64,000 bases of DNA from Saccharopolyspora erythraea NRRL 2338 (GTDB lineage Bacteria > Actinomycetota > Actinomycetes > Mycobacteriales > Pseudonocardiaceae): assembly GCF_000062885.1 (NCBI RefSeq), contig NC_009142.1:4763584-4827583 (forward strand). Direction: 5' to 3'. The notes beneath the pieces are model-generated. The model ran no database searches. It saw only the letters and a program-made list of their open reading frames with translations, and had not been told where the DNA came from. Each line of letters starts with the position of its first letter. Position 1 is the stretch's first letter. A program made the translations under genes and the position numbers. This document shows positions 52,729 through 60,298 of the stretch, piece by piece.

Positions 52729-52832
52729 GGCTCTCTCCGTTCTCGAACGGTGACGGTGCAGGTGTTGCGCAGGACCTCCGGGCCGCTGCGCGGTGTCTTG
52801 TATTGCTCCTCGTTCACGACCAGGCAGAGCAT
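52572..52832 (-). CDS. Small ORF overlapping the aminotransferase start (doubtful)
   Basis: 86 aa from ATG 52832, with a good AGGAAAG ribosome site about 8 nt upstream. The first ~35 residues (MLCLVVNEEQYKTP, VLRNTCTVTVRERREP) have normal codon use; the rest reads the aminotransferase gene out of frame and is low-complexity. Either a leader ORF or part of a broken gene. Confidence 0.25.
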   Translation of the reverse strand: MLCLVVNEEQYKTPRSGPEVLRNTCTVTVRERREPCPIPRRRPLRPCPGTSSPTASPTPSSGSSWAVTSPSTSRGRRRPTSRWPRT

Positions 52833-52866
52833 CGGCAGGTCTTTCCTGGCCTGTATCGCCGGAAGC

Positions 52867-52992
52867 TCATTGCGGGGAAGTGCGGTTCAACCTGGCTTTG
52901 CGAAGATAGTTGAATACCACGTCGCGTGTGATCTCGTGATGCGGATCGGCTTTCAGGCCGCTTGTCACCGGCGGCGACTTCAGCTCGCTCAC
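52867..52992 (-). CDS. 41-residue ORF coupled to its upstream ORF (doubtful)
   Basis: GTG start 9 nt after a GAGGAAGG site, overlapping the stop of the preceding ORF in the sequence GTGA. Peptide begins VSELKSPPVTSGLKADPHHE and ends RLNRTSPQ. No family recognised. Could be a leader peptide or a small gene product. Confidence 0.35.
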   Translation of the reverse strand: MSELKSPPVTSGLKADPHHEITRDVVFNYLRKARLNRTSPQ

Positions 52993-53204
52993 GTGCGCTC
53001 ACCTTCCTCGGGCTCATCGCCACTCACCACCACGAACAGCGCCGACCCACTGTAGGGACCGGACCCGCAGGACGGCCGCCCGGAATGACCGACCACAACC
53101 CGTTCGGTGGCGCCGTCCGCCCCTGGTGAGCGACACAGGTACACGCCACCTCGACGAGGCGGGAGCAGACCGAACACCACGTCCACAATGGAACAGGAAT
53201 CCAC
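52989..53204 (-). CDS. 71-residue ORF upstream of the aminotransferase (doubtful)
   Basis: GTG start, peptide begins MDSCSIVDVVFGLLPP and ends FVVVSGDEPEEGERT; four cysteines. No clear ribosome site. First of three short ORFs leading to the aminotransferase. Function unknown. Confidence 0.35.
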   Translation of the reverse strand: MDSCSIVDVVFGLLPPRRGGVYLCRSPGADGATERVVVGHSGRPSCGSGPYSGSALFVVVSGDEPEEGERT

Positions 53205-53368
53205 CGGAACATCCGCGGCACGACTGCGGAGCGGACCATACCCAAACGACTATCGGAATATTCCATCGTGATCAACGTAGCCCGATCGCGAAGCCGCGTT
53301 CCCCGAATGACGCATTCGCCCACCCGTTCAGCGCTGCTAGCGTCGCCGGTTGTCGAGAAAGGAGATCC
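53205..53368. promoter_or_regulatory. Divergent promoter region with palindrome GGAATATTCC
   Basis: Between the minus-strand small ORFs/aminotransferase and the plus-strand redox operon. Holds the perfect palindrome GGAATATTCC (53255-53264), a minus-strand TATGGT (53235-53240) and a plus-strand TAGCGT -10 candidate near 53338. One TATCGGA heptamer (53251-53257) resembles the SARP-like repeats but has no partner at 11 bp. Confidence 0.35.
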
Positions 53369-53941
53369 ATGACAGACGAGCTCTCCCTGCCGAATCCGTT
53401 CAGGACTCCCAAGAAAAATTCATCAGAAGTGACGAAGGATCATTTCCTCAGCGATTCCCGCTACTTCGTCGACATGTCCGTGCCGCTGACCGGCTTCGAC
53501 CCGATCGACCTCCAGGCCACCGGCATGACCGAGCTGTTCCTGCGGACCCTGGTCGCGCACGCCGGGCCGACACCGGCGCTGCAGCTGTTCAAGCACTGCG
53601 CCGAGGCCAAGAAGCAGCACAGCACGCCGTTCAAGCTCCCGGCCGAGGCCGACCTGGCCGAGCTCGCCTGCGCGGTGACCAAGATGTGGTACCTCGGCGC
53701 GTGGTACGGCGTCAGCGCGCACGCGTACGCCAAGCTCACCGCGAAGGCCGCCGCCAACGGTGAGAAGCCGGCGCCCAACGAGCAGTACATGGTCTCCGCG
53801 GACTCCTACGTCGAGGGTCTGCTGTGGCGGCTCACCGGCGGACACGTCCCCGGAGCGAAGCCCACTGGGTTCGGCAGCTGGGCCAAGGCCCCGGCCCCGA
53901 TCGCCCCCACCCCCACCGGCCCGTACAAGGAGACCGCCTGA
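53369..53941 (+). CDS. Small subunit of a membrane/FAD sugar-alcohol dehydrogenase type (FAD-SLDH-like)
   Basis: 190 aa. Resembles the small subunits that accompany GMC-type sugar and sorbitol dehydrogenases: DHFLSDSRYFVDMSVPLTGFDPIDLQATG near the start and KMWYLGAWYG in the second half. Unlike many of them it has no twin-arginine signal, so export is not evident. AAAGGAG site before the ATG. Its stop overlaps the GMC start (TGATG), so the two are translated together and probably form a complex. Confidence 0.72.
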   Translation: MTDELSLPNPFRTPKKNSSEVTKDHFLSDSRYFVDMSVPLTGFDPIDLQATGMTELFLRTLVAHAGPTPALQLFKHCAEAKKQHSTPFKLPAEADLAELACAVTKMWYLGAWYGVSAHAYAKLTAKAAANGEKPAPNEQYMVSADSYVEGLLWRLTGGHVPGAKPTGFGSWAKAPAPIAPTPTGPYKETA

Positions 53942-55893
53942 TGAACGCCAGCCGCTACGCCGACCGGCATCGCTACGACGCGGTGGTGGTGGGCTCCGGG
54001 GTGTACGGCAGCCTCGTCGCCAAGCGCCTGGGCGAACGGGGCTGGCGGGTGCTCGTGCTGGAGGCGGGCACCGGGACCACCGCGTCCTGGGAGGGCTACA
54101 CCGAAGCAGTCCGCGGATTCCGCGCCGCGCTGCTGAAGTCCCCGAACTCGCCGTACCTCTCCAATCCCGCCGCGCCTTCCCCGGACGCCACCGATCCCGA
54201 CGGCTACTTCGTGCAGAACCCCGACGTCAGCCCGTACGGAAGCGACTACCTGCGCGCGATGGGCGGCACCACCCTGCACTGGGAGGGTGTCGTGCCCCGC
54301 ATGCACGAGCACGACTTCTTCGGCCTGCTCAACTACGGACACGGCCGGGACTGGCCGTTCTCCTCGGAGCTGGACGAGAACGGCCTGAACGTGCTGCACG
54401 AGGAGGACCGCAAGGACGTCCAGAAGTACTACCGCCAGGCCGAACACGAACTGGGCGTCTGCGGTGACGCGAAAGAGCTCGAGCACAGCGGGATGACCAT
54501 CCCGGACTACGTCTACCCGATGAAGGCGCTGCCGCAGTCCTACATGGACCAGGTGATCAGCCGCCGCCTGGGGAACACGAAGGTGACCCTGCACGCCGAG
54601 AAGTCGTTCGAGCTCAAGCCCACCGTGGTGCCCGCCCCGCAGGCGCGCAACGGCATTCCCAACCCCGACTACGACAACGGTCGCGGCTACCGGCCGAAGG
54701 GCGCGGCCGGGCTGCCGAACTACGGCGAACGCTGCGTCGGCAACTCCAGCTGCATCCCGATCTGCCCGGTGCAGGCCAAGTACACCCCGCTGCGCACACA
54801 CGAGCAGTTCGACCACGAGCGGGTCACGGTCGCCACCCGCAGCATCGTCACGCGCGTGCTGTTCAACACCCACGGACGCGCCACCGGCGTCGAGTACCAG
54901 GTCTACGACGACCCGCGGTCCACGGCGGTCACCACCCACTACGTCGAAGGCTCGATGGTCGTGCTCGCCGCGCACGCGATCGAGAACGCCAAGCTGCTGC
55001 TGGCCTCCGGCGTGAAGAACGACAACATCGGGCGCAACCTCATGGACCACCCGCTGGTCGTCACCCAGGGCCTCATGCCCGAGGACGTCGGCCCGCACCG
55101 GGGGCCCGCCGCGACCTCGTTCATCGACGTGTTCCGGGACGGTCCGTGGCGCAACACCGTCGCGCCGTTCCGCATCGGACTGTTCAACTGGGGCTGGGGA
55201 TTCAAGGCCGACTCGTTCTCGCGCGAAGTGCGGGCGCTGGTCGAGCGGGGCACGCTCAAGCCCACCGAAGCCGCCAAGGCTCCGGTGATCGGCCGAGCGT
55301 TGCGCGACCAGCTCGCCAAGCACATGCCCAGGCAGTTCCAGCTGGAGTTCATGCTGGAGCAGCCCCCGGACCCGAACAACCGCGTGACCATCGACCCCGC
55401 CCACCGCGACCGCCTCGGCAACTACCGCCCGGTCATCGCGTACGGCATCGACAAGTACGTGCGCGCCGGGGCCGAGCAGGCCGTCGCCGTCTCCGGGCAG
55501 CTCTTCGCCGCGCTCGGCGCCGAGGAGTGGAACTTCACGCTCCCGCAGCACAAGCACAGGAAGGGCGACGAGGCGGTCATCGACACCATCCTGGCCGGCG
55601 GGAAGTACCACGAGATCCTCGGCGCTCGGCACGGTGCGGGCACCCACATCATGGGCGACGACGTGAAGACCTCCGTCGTCGACTCCTACCAGTGCAGCCA
55701 CGACCACCCGAACCTCTACGCCGTCGGCTGCGGCAGCCTCTGCTCGGTCGGCACCTCCAACCCGACGCTGACCGGCGCGATGCTCGCACTGCGCAGCGCC
55801 GACCAGATCCACGACGACCTGCTCGACCTCAACCGGCCGGTCACCGTCCGGGCCCCGGGCCACCTGCCCGCCGCAGCGTCCCCGCGCAACTGA
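53941..55893 (+). CDS. GMC-family FAD dehydrogenase with 3Fe-4S cysteine motif
   Basis: 650 aa. FAD-binding YDAVVVGSGVYGSLVAKRL at the N-terminus, GGTTLHWEG, and a C-terminal active-site region (HGAGTHIMGDD, GTSNPTLTGAMLA). The segment CVGNSSCIPICPVQAKY gives C-x5-C-x3-C-P, the 3Fe-4S motif of bacterial FAD-dependent glucose dehydrogenase, so this is likely an electron-transferring dehydrogenase, not an oxidase. Substrate unknown; a sugar or polyol is the family default. Start overlaps the small subunit stop. Third gene of the operon encodes a ferritin-fold protein. Confidence 0.88.
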   Translation: MNASRYADRHRYDAVVVGSGVYGSLVAKRLGERGWRVLVLEAGTGTTASWEGYTEAVRGFRAALLKSPNSPYLSNPAAPSPDATDPDGYFVQNPDVSPYGSDYLRAMGGTTLHWEGVVPRMHEHDFFGLLNYGHGRDWPFSSELDENGLNVLHEEDRKDVQKYYRQAEHELGVCGDAKELEHSGMTIPDYVYPMKALPQSYMDQVISRRLGNTKVTLHAEKSFELKPTVVPAPQARNGIPNPDYDNGRGYRPKGAAGLPNYGERCVGNSSCIPICPVQAKYTPLRTHEQFDHERVTVATRSIVTRVLFNTHGRATGVEYQVYDDPRSTAVTTHYVEGSMVVLAAHAIENAKLLLASGVKNDNIGRNLMDHPLVVTQGLMPEDVGPHRGPAATSFIDVFRDGPWRNTVAPFRIGLFNWGWGFKADSFSREVRALVERGTLKPTEAAKAPVIGRALRDQLAKHMPRQFQLEFMLEQPPDPNNRVTIDPAHRDRLGNYRPVIAYGIDKYVRAGAEQAVAVSGQLFAALGAEEWNFTLPQHKHRKGDEAVIDTILAGGKYHEILGARHGAGTHIMGDDVKTSVVDSYQCSHDHPNLYAVGCGSLCSVGTSNPTLTGAMLALRSADQIHDDLLDLNRPVTVRAPGHLPAAASPRN

Positions 55894-55925
55894 CGACCGC
55901 ACCACCACCTCAGGAGCGAACGCAC

Positions 55926-57020
55926 GTGAGCAACGACGACTTCGATTTCAACGACTTCAACCCGAAGGACCTCACCGACGACCCCAAAGAGGTCTCGCAC
56001 CTGTGCCACTTCCTGCAGGCGGCGATGCAGATCGAGCTGACCACCATCCCCCTGTACATGACCGCGATGTACAGCATCCACCCTGGCACCAACGAGGAGG
56101 CGCAGCTGGTCATCCGCTCGGTGGTGTTGGAGGAGATGCTGCACCTGACGCTGGCGGCCAACCTCGTAAACGCGCTCGGCGGCAACCCCCGGCTGGACCA
56201 GGCCCACAACCTCCCCTCCTACCCGGCCAAGGCCCCTTACTCGGCCGAGTCGGTGACGCCGTTCCCGCTCACCCCCTTCTCACGGGCCGCGCTGGACATG
56301 TTCATCGCGATCGAGAGCCCGCCATACGGCAAGCCGAAGTGGGACACCCGGGGATGGCACACCATCGGCCAGTTCTACGGGCTGATCGACAAGGGGCTGC
56401 GGAATCTGGTGAAGCGCCACCGCGAACGGGGCGTCTTCACCGGCGACCCGGACAAGCAGGTCGGTCCCGAGCACTTCTACAACTCCGGCGGCGAGGTCAT
56501 CAAGGTCACCGACCTGCGTTCGGCGCGGGAGGCGATCGAAGTCATCATCGAGGAGGGCGAGGGCCTCGACGAGTCGATCTTCACCAGCGACGACCGGCTG
56601 TTCGACGAGGAGCGCCAGGAGGCGCACTACTTCCGCTTCAAGGAGATCCGCTACGGCCGCCGCTACGGCGTGCACGACACCCCGGCCGACAACCCCAGCG
56701 GCGCCCCGATGGAGGTCGACTGGGACAGTGCCTACCGGTTCGAAGTGGACCCGAACGACTTCGACGGTAGCGACCCGCACATGGCCGACGCCAAGGCCCT
56801 GGTCGAACGCTTCACCCGCACTTACGCCGCGCTGACGTGGGTGCTGCACCGCACGTTCAACGGTGATCCGGCCAGGATGAAGGAGGCCGTCCCGCTCATG
56901 CTCGACCTGCGCTACCTGGCCGAGGAGATCATGCGGACCCCGCATCCGGTCAAGGAGGGGCTGAACCTGTACCCGAACTTCAACATCAGCCCGAATCTGC
57001 TCACCGAGGTCCAGAAGTAG
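55926..57020 (+). CDS. Ferritin-like protein, VioB-type (iminophenylpyruvate dimer synthase-like domain)
   Basis: 364 aa. Helical ferritin-like domain with LQAAMQIELTTIPLYMTAMYS (first carboxylate ligand) and RSVVLEEMLHLTLAANLVNALGG (E-E-x-x-H), as in the VioB/PF12902 family; a later helix carries LAEEIMR. Such domains bind di-iron or heme-linked metals, and many homologues are uncharacterised. GTG start with AGGAG about 9 nt upstream. Follows the GMC gene by 32 bp, so probably works with the dehydrogenase; the reaction is unknown. Confidence 0.82.
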   Translation: MSNDDFDFNDFNPKDLTDDPKEVSHLCHFLQAAMQIELTTIPLYMTAMYSIHPGTNEEAQLVIRSVVLEEMLHLTLAANLVNALGGNPRLDQAHNLPSYPAKAPYSAESVTPFPLTPFSRAALDMFIAIESPPYGKPKWDTRGWHTIGQFYGLIDKGLRNLVKRHRERGVFTGDPDKQVGPEHFYNSGGEVIKVTDLRSAREAIEVIIEEGEGLDESIFTSDDRLFDEERQEAHYFRFKEIRYGRRYGVHDTPADNPSGAPMEVDWDSAYRFEVDPNDFDGSDPHMADAKALVERFTRTYAALTWVLHRTFNGDPARMKEAVPLMLDLRYLAEEIMRTPHPVKEGLNLYPNFNISPNLLTEVQK

Positions 57021-57047
57021 AGCTGACCCATTGCGGTCGTCGATGGT

Positions 57048-57085
57048 GGGGGTGGTCGGCCCGTCCGAACAGGCCGACCACCTCC
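57048..57085. terminator. Bidirectional hairpin between convergent genes
   Basis: Stem of 14 bp including one G-T wobble (57048-57061 with 57072-57085), 10-nt loop, immediately between the ferritin-like gene and the DUF6461-like gene. Confidence 0.7.
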
Positions 57086-58012
57086 TCAGCCCCCGTTCCC
57101 GGTCCGCAACGCGGTTCCCAGCGCCTTGGTGAGCCACCCGAGGTCGTACCCGCGGTAGCGCTCGGCCTCGCTCATCCGGGCCCAGTGGTCGTTGAGCGAC
57201 CAGCTCGCGCGGTGCGACTCGGCGAGCCACGCGCGGACGTGTTGGCCCAGCTCGCTTTCCGGGCTGACGCGCACCGGTGCCGTGCTCTCGGAGGCGGCGG
57301 CGAGGGCGTCGGCCAGTCCCGGTGTGCCGGTCAGCCCGTGCTTCGCCGCGAGCCGCCGCACTTCGGCCACGGCGTCGGCGGCCTGCTGCTCGGTGACCTC
57401 AAGCCTGACCGCGTCGCTGAACCACGGTTCGACGTGCGCGCTGACCAGCGGTGCGGTGAGCTGCTGGAGCGTGGGCAGGGCACCGGTGAAGCGCTCGACG
57501 AGGCGCAGCGAACGCGAGAAGGCGTTGTCGAACCGGTCATCGTCCTCACCCAACGCGAAGCCCACCTCACGCATCTGCGGAAGCAGCCGATCGGGATCCG
57601 CCCCGTAGCGGTGGTTCGGGAACAGCGGGTCGAACCCGGTGATCAGCACACCGTCGACCGCGTATCCGGCCACCGGGTTTGCGTAGTCGTGGCGCAGCAA
57701 GGAGAACGCCTCCGTGCCGCACGACAGCGCGGCCACCAAGTGGACGCCCTCGAATCCGCTGGGCTCGAACACGACAGTCCACTCGCCCAGCCCCAGCGCC
57801 GAGGCCATGGTCGGATAGCCGTCCTCGAAGTTGTCCAGGCTCCCGATCTCCTGCGGCGTGCGAACAGCGATGGTGTCGGCAAAGGCGCCGAAACGCCGCA
57901 ACGCCTCCTCGGTGCCGACTCCCTTGATGAAGGTGAGGCAGTAGATCTCCTCCAGGTGGTCGTCCGCACCGGGGTGCGCGTCGGCCCAGGCGAGGTCGTC
58001 GGTGTCGTTCAC
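57086..58012 (-). CDS. DUF6461-like protein, unknown function
   Basis: 308 aa from a GTG start with AGAGG about 7 nt upstream. The N-terminal half (YCLTFIKGVGTEEALRRFGA, FEPSGFEGVHLVAALSCGTEAFSLLRHDYA, VDGVLITGFDPLFPNHRYGADPD) matches actinomycete proteins of the DUF6461 type as I recall them. Acidic, no signal peptide or membrane helix. Divergent from the FAAL gene, convergent with the redox operon. No function can be stated. Confidence 0.75.
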   Translation of the reverse strand: MNDTDDLAWADAHPGADDHLEEIYCLTFIKGVGTEEALRRFGAFADTIAVRTPQEIGSLDNFEDGYPTMASALGLGEWTVVFEPSGFEGVHLVAALSCGTEAFSLLRHDYANPVAGYAVDGVLITGFDPLFPNHRYGADPDRLLPQMREVGFALGEDDDRFDNAFSRSLRLVERFTGALPTLQQLTAPLVSAHVEPWFSDAVRLEVTEQQAADAVAEVRRLAAKHGLTGTPGLADALAAASESTAPVRVSPESELGQHVRAWLAESHRASWSLNDHWARMSEAERYRGYDLGWLTKALGTALRTGNGG

Positions 58013-58282
58013 GCTTGCACCTCTCAGTCATCTCGCGCGTGCGTCCGCGACGCTAGACGCGGGCCCCGACAACGCGGCCGCGGCGGACCACACATGTCCA
58101 AAGTAGACAAGCAGCGGAGGCCCACCGGGTGGGGTGTTCCCCCTGGCTGATCCCTACCTGGGCGCGGACCACTCCCGACCTCGGGCGCGGTGCCGCTCCC
58201 CGCGAATCCGGGGGCCTGCTCCCTCGCCCGCGGACCTGCCGGAGGGCAAGGTCTTCCTACCGGAGAACCTCGGGAGCCGTCC
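58013..58282. promoter_or_regulatory. Divergent promoter region of the FAAL/PKS operon
   Basis: Contains an imperfect inverted repeat TGTCCA-AAG-TAGACA (58095-58109), operator-like, and a GC palindrome CCCACCGGGTGGG near 58121-58133. No gene recognised. Confidence 0.35.
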
Positions 58283-60016
58283 ATGCACAACAACTTCGTC
58301 GAGCACCTGCGCGCCCAGGTCGCCGCCCACGGGGACACCCGCCGCTACGTCCACGTCCGCGACCAGGGCGGCGAACCGACCGAAGAGGTCACCACCTACG
58401 CCCGGCTGGACCGGCAGGCCCGCGCGACCGCGGCGTGGTTGCGGGACAACGCCGAACCCGGGCGCCCGGTTCTGCTGTTGCACCGGGAAGCGATGGACTT
58501 CCTGCCCGCCTTCCTGGGCTGCCTGTACGCCGGGGTCGTCGCGGTCCCCGCTCCGCTGCCCCACGACGCACGCAGCGCCGCACGGGTCACCGGAATGCTC
58601 GACGACGCCGGGGCCGACCTGGTGCTCACCACCGCGGACTGCGTCGACAAGCTCTCGTCCTGGGTCGCCGAAGCCGGCGGAGCTCGCCCGGTCACCTTCG
58701 CCGCAACGGACATGGACGCCCTCGGCGATCCGGAAACCTGGCGGATGCCCGTGCTCGACACCGGCTCGGCGGCCTTCATCCAGTACACCTCGGGTTCGAC
58801 GAGCCGGAGCAGGGGCGTCGTGGTCACCCACGGCAACCTGCTGCACAACGAGACCGAGATCGCCCGGGTGACCGCCGCGGGCCGGGCCAGGACGCTGGTG
58901 AGCTGGCTGCCCCACTTCCACGACCTCGGGCTGATCGGCCCCCTGCTGCACGCCTTCCACACCGGCTGCGACGCGGCGGTGATGTCGCCGACGGCGTTCC
59001 TCAAGCGGCCGCGGCGGTGGCTGGAGGTGATCGACCGCTACCGGGCCGAGGTCACAGCCGCGCCGAACTTCGCCTACGACCTCGTCGCCCGCCAGGTGAC
59101 CGACGCGCAGCTCGCGGGGCTGGACCTCTCGTGCCTGCGGGTCGCGATGAACGGCGCCGAGCCGATCCGCGCCCGCACCCTGGCGGCGGTCGCCGACCGC
59201 CTGCGGCCGGCGGGCTTCGCGCCGGAGGCCTTCGTCCCCTGCTACGGCATGGCCGAGGTGACGCTGTGCGCCAGCGCGGCCGAGGTGGGTGCCGCGCCGG
59301 TCCACCGCGACGTCGACCCCGCCGCGCTCGAACGCGACACCGTCGACACCGCGCCCGCGGGCGACGGGACCCGGCTGGTCAGCAGCGGCCGGTCCATCGG
59401 CACCGAGATCCGGGTCGTACATCCCGACAGCAGGCGGGTGCTGCCCGACGACCGGGTGGGCGAGATCTGGCTGCGCGGACCGAGCGTCACGGCCGGGTAC
59501 TGGAACCGTCCCCACGAGACGGCGGAGACCTTCCACGCCCGCACCGCCGACGGCGACGGCCCCTACCTGCGCACGGGCGACCTCGGCTTCCTGTCCGGCG
59601 GCGAGCTGTTCGTGACCGGGCGGCGCAAGGACCTGGTGATCGTCAACGGCCGCAACCTCTACCCCCACGACATCGAATCCGTGGTGGCCGAGCTGCACCC
59701 CGCGCTGGCGCAGGCCGCCGGGGCCGCCTTCGCGGTCGACGCCGGCCACGAGCGGATCGTGGTGGTGCACGGCGTCCGGACCGCGCGCCTGCACGGCGCC
59801 ACGCCCGCGGAGCTCACCACGCGGATCAAGGCCGCCGTCGCCGCGGCGTTCGAGGTGGCCGCCCCCAGCGTGGTCCTGGTGCCCCGCGCGGTGGTGCACC
59901 TGACGACCAGCGGGAAGGTCCGCCGCCGCTCGATGCGCGACTGGTTCCTGCGCGAGCGCACCGACGTCGCGCTGCACGAGGACGTCGAGCCCGCCGTCCA
60001 ACGACTCCGGGCGTAA
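58283..60016 (+). CDS. Fatty acyl-AMP ligase (FAAL)
   Basis: 577 aa. Adenylate-forming enzyme with YTSGSTSRSRGVVVTHGNL (residue ~170; the usual G-x-P-K is S-R-S-R), SWLPHFHDLGLIGPLLHAF, MNGAEPIRARTL, CYGMAEVTL, YLRTGDLGFL and GRRKDLVIVNGRNLYPHDIE, all typical of FAALs that activate fatty acids and load them on carrier proteins. The ending TTSGKVRRRSMR holds the last motif. ATG chosen with GGGAG upstream. Followed after 27 bp by a free-standing ACP, its likely acceptor, and a PKS. Confidence 0.9.
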   Translation: MHNNFVEHLRAQVAAHGDTRRYVHVRDQGGEPTEEVTTYARLDRQARATAAWLRDNAEPGRPVLLLHREAMDFLPAFLGCLYAGVVAVPAPLPHDARSAARVTGMLDDAGADLVLTTADCVDKLSSWVAEAGGARPVTFAATDMDALGDPETWRMPVLDTGSAAFIQYTSGSTSRSRGVVVTHGNLLHNETEIARVTAAGRARTLVSWLPHFHDLGLIGPLLHAFHTGCDAAVMSPTAFLKRPRRWLEVIDRYRAEVTAAPNFAYDLVARQVTDAQLAGLDLSCLRVAMNGAEPIRARTLAAVADRLRPAGFAPEAFVPCYGMAEVTLCASAAEVGAAPVHRDVDPAALERDTVDTAPAGDGTRLVSSGRSIGTEIRVVHPDSRRVLPDDRVGEIWLRGPSVTAGYWNRPHETAETFHARTADGDGPYLRTGDLGFLSGGELFVTGRRKDLVIVNGRNLYPHDIESVVAELHPALAQAAGAAFAVDAGHERIVVVHGVRTARLHGATPAELTTRIKAAVAAAFEVAAPSVVLVPRAVVHLTTSGKVRRRSMRDWFLRERTDVALHEDVEPAVQRLRA

Positions 60017-60043
60017 CCGCCCGCGCACCCACGAGGAGACACC

Positions 60044-60298
60044 ATGGCAAACGACGCCATCCGCACCTGGCTCACCGAGCGGATCGCCTGCTACCTCCAG
60101 TTGGCCGCCACCGACATCGATCCGGCCGTGCCGCTGGCCGAGCACGGCCTCGACTCGGTGTCCGCGTTGCTGCTGTGCGGCGACATCGAGGACACCTGGG
60201 GCGTGGCGACCGAACCCACGCTGGCCTACGAGCACCCGACCATCGACGACATCGCCCGCTTCGTCGACGCGGAACGCGGGCAGCGGAGGGCGGCATGA
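60044..60298 (+). CDS. Free-standing acyl carrier protein
   Basis: 84 aa with the phosphopantetheine site HGLDSVSALLL (Ser near residue 32) and PTIDDIARFV at the end. GAGGAG site before the ATG. Its stop overlaps the PKS start (ATGA), so the two are coupled. Probably carries the fatty acyl group loaded by the FAAL to the ketosynthase. Confidence 0.9.
   Translation: MANDAIRTWLTERIACYLQLAATDIDPAVPLAEHGLDSVSALLLCGDIEDTWGVATEPTLAYEHPTIDDIARFVDAERGQRRAA

Noticed and set aside
58283-60016. FAAL as lipid starter for the NRPS
   Set aside because: The first NRPS begins with an A domain, with no starter C domain, and the FAAL is in a separate operon with its own ACP and PKS.
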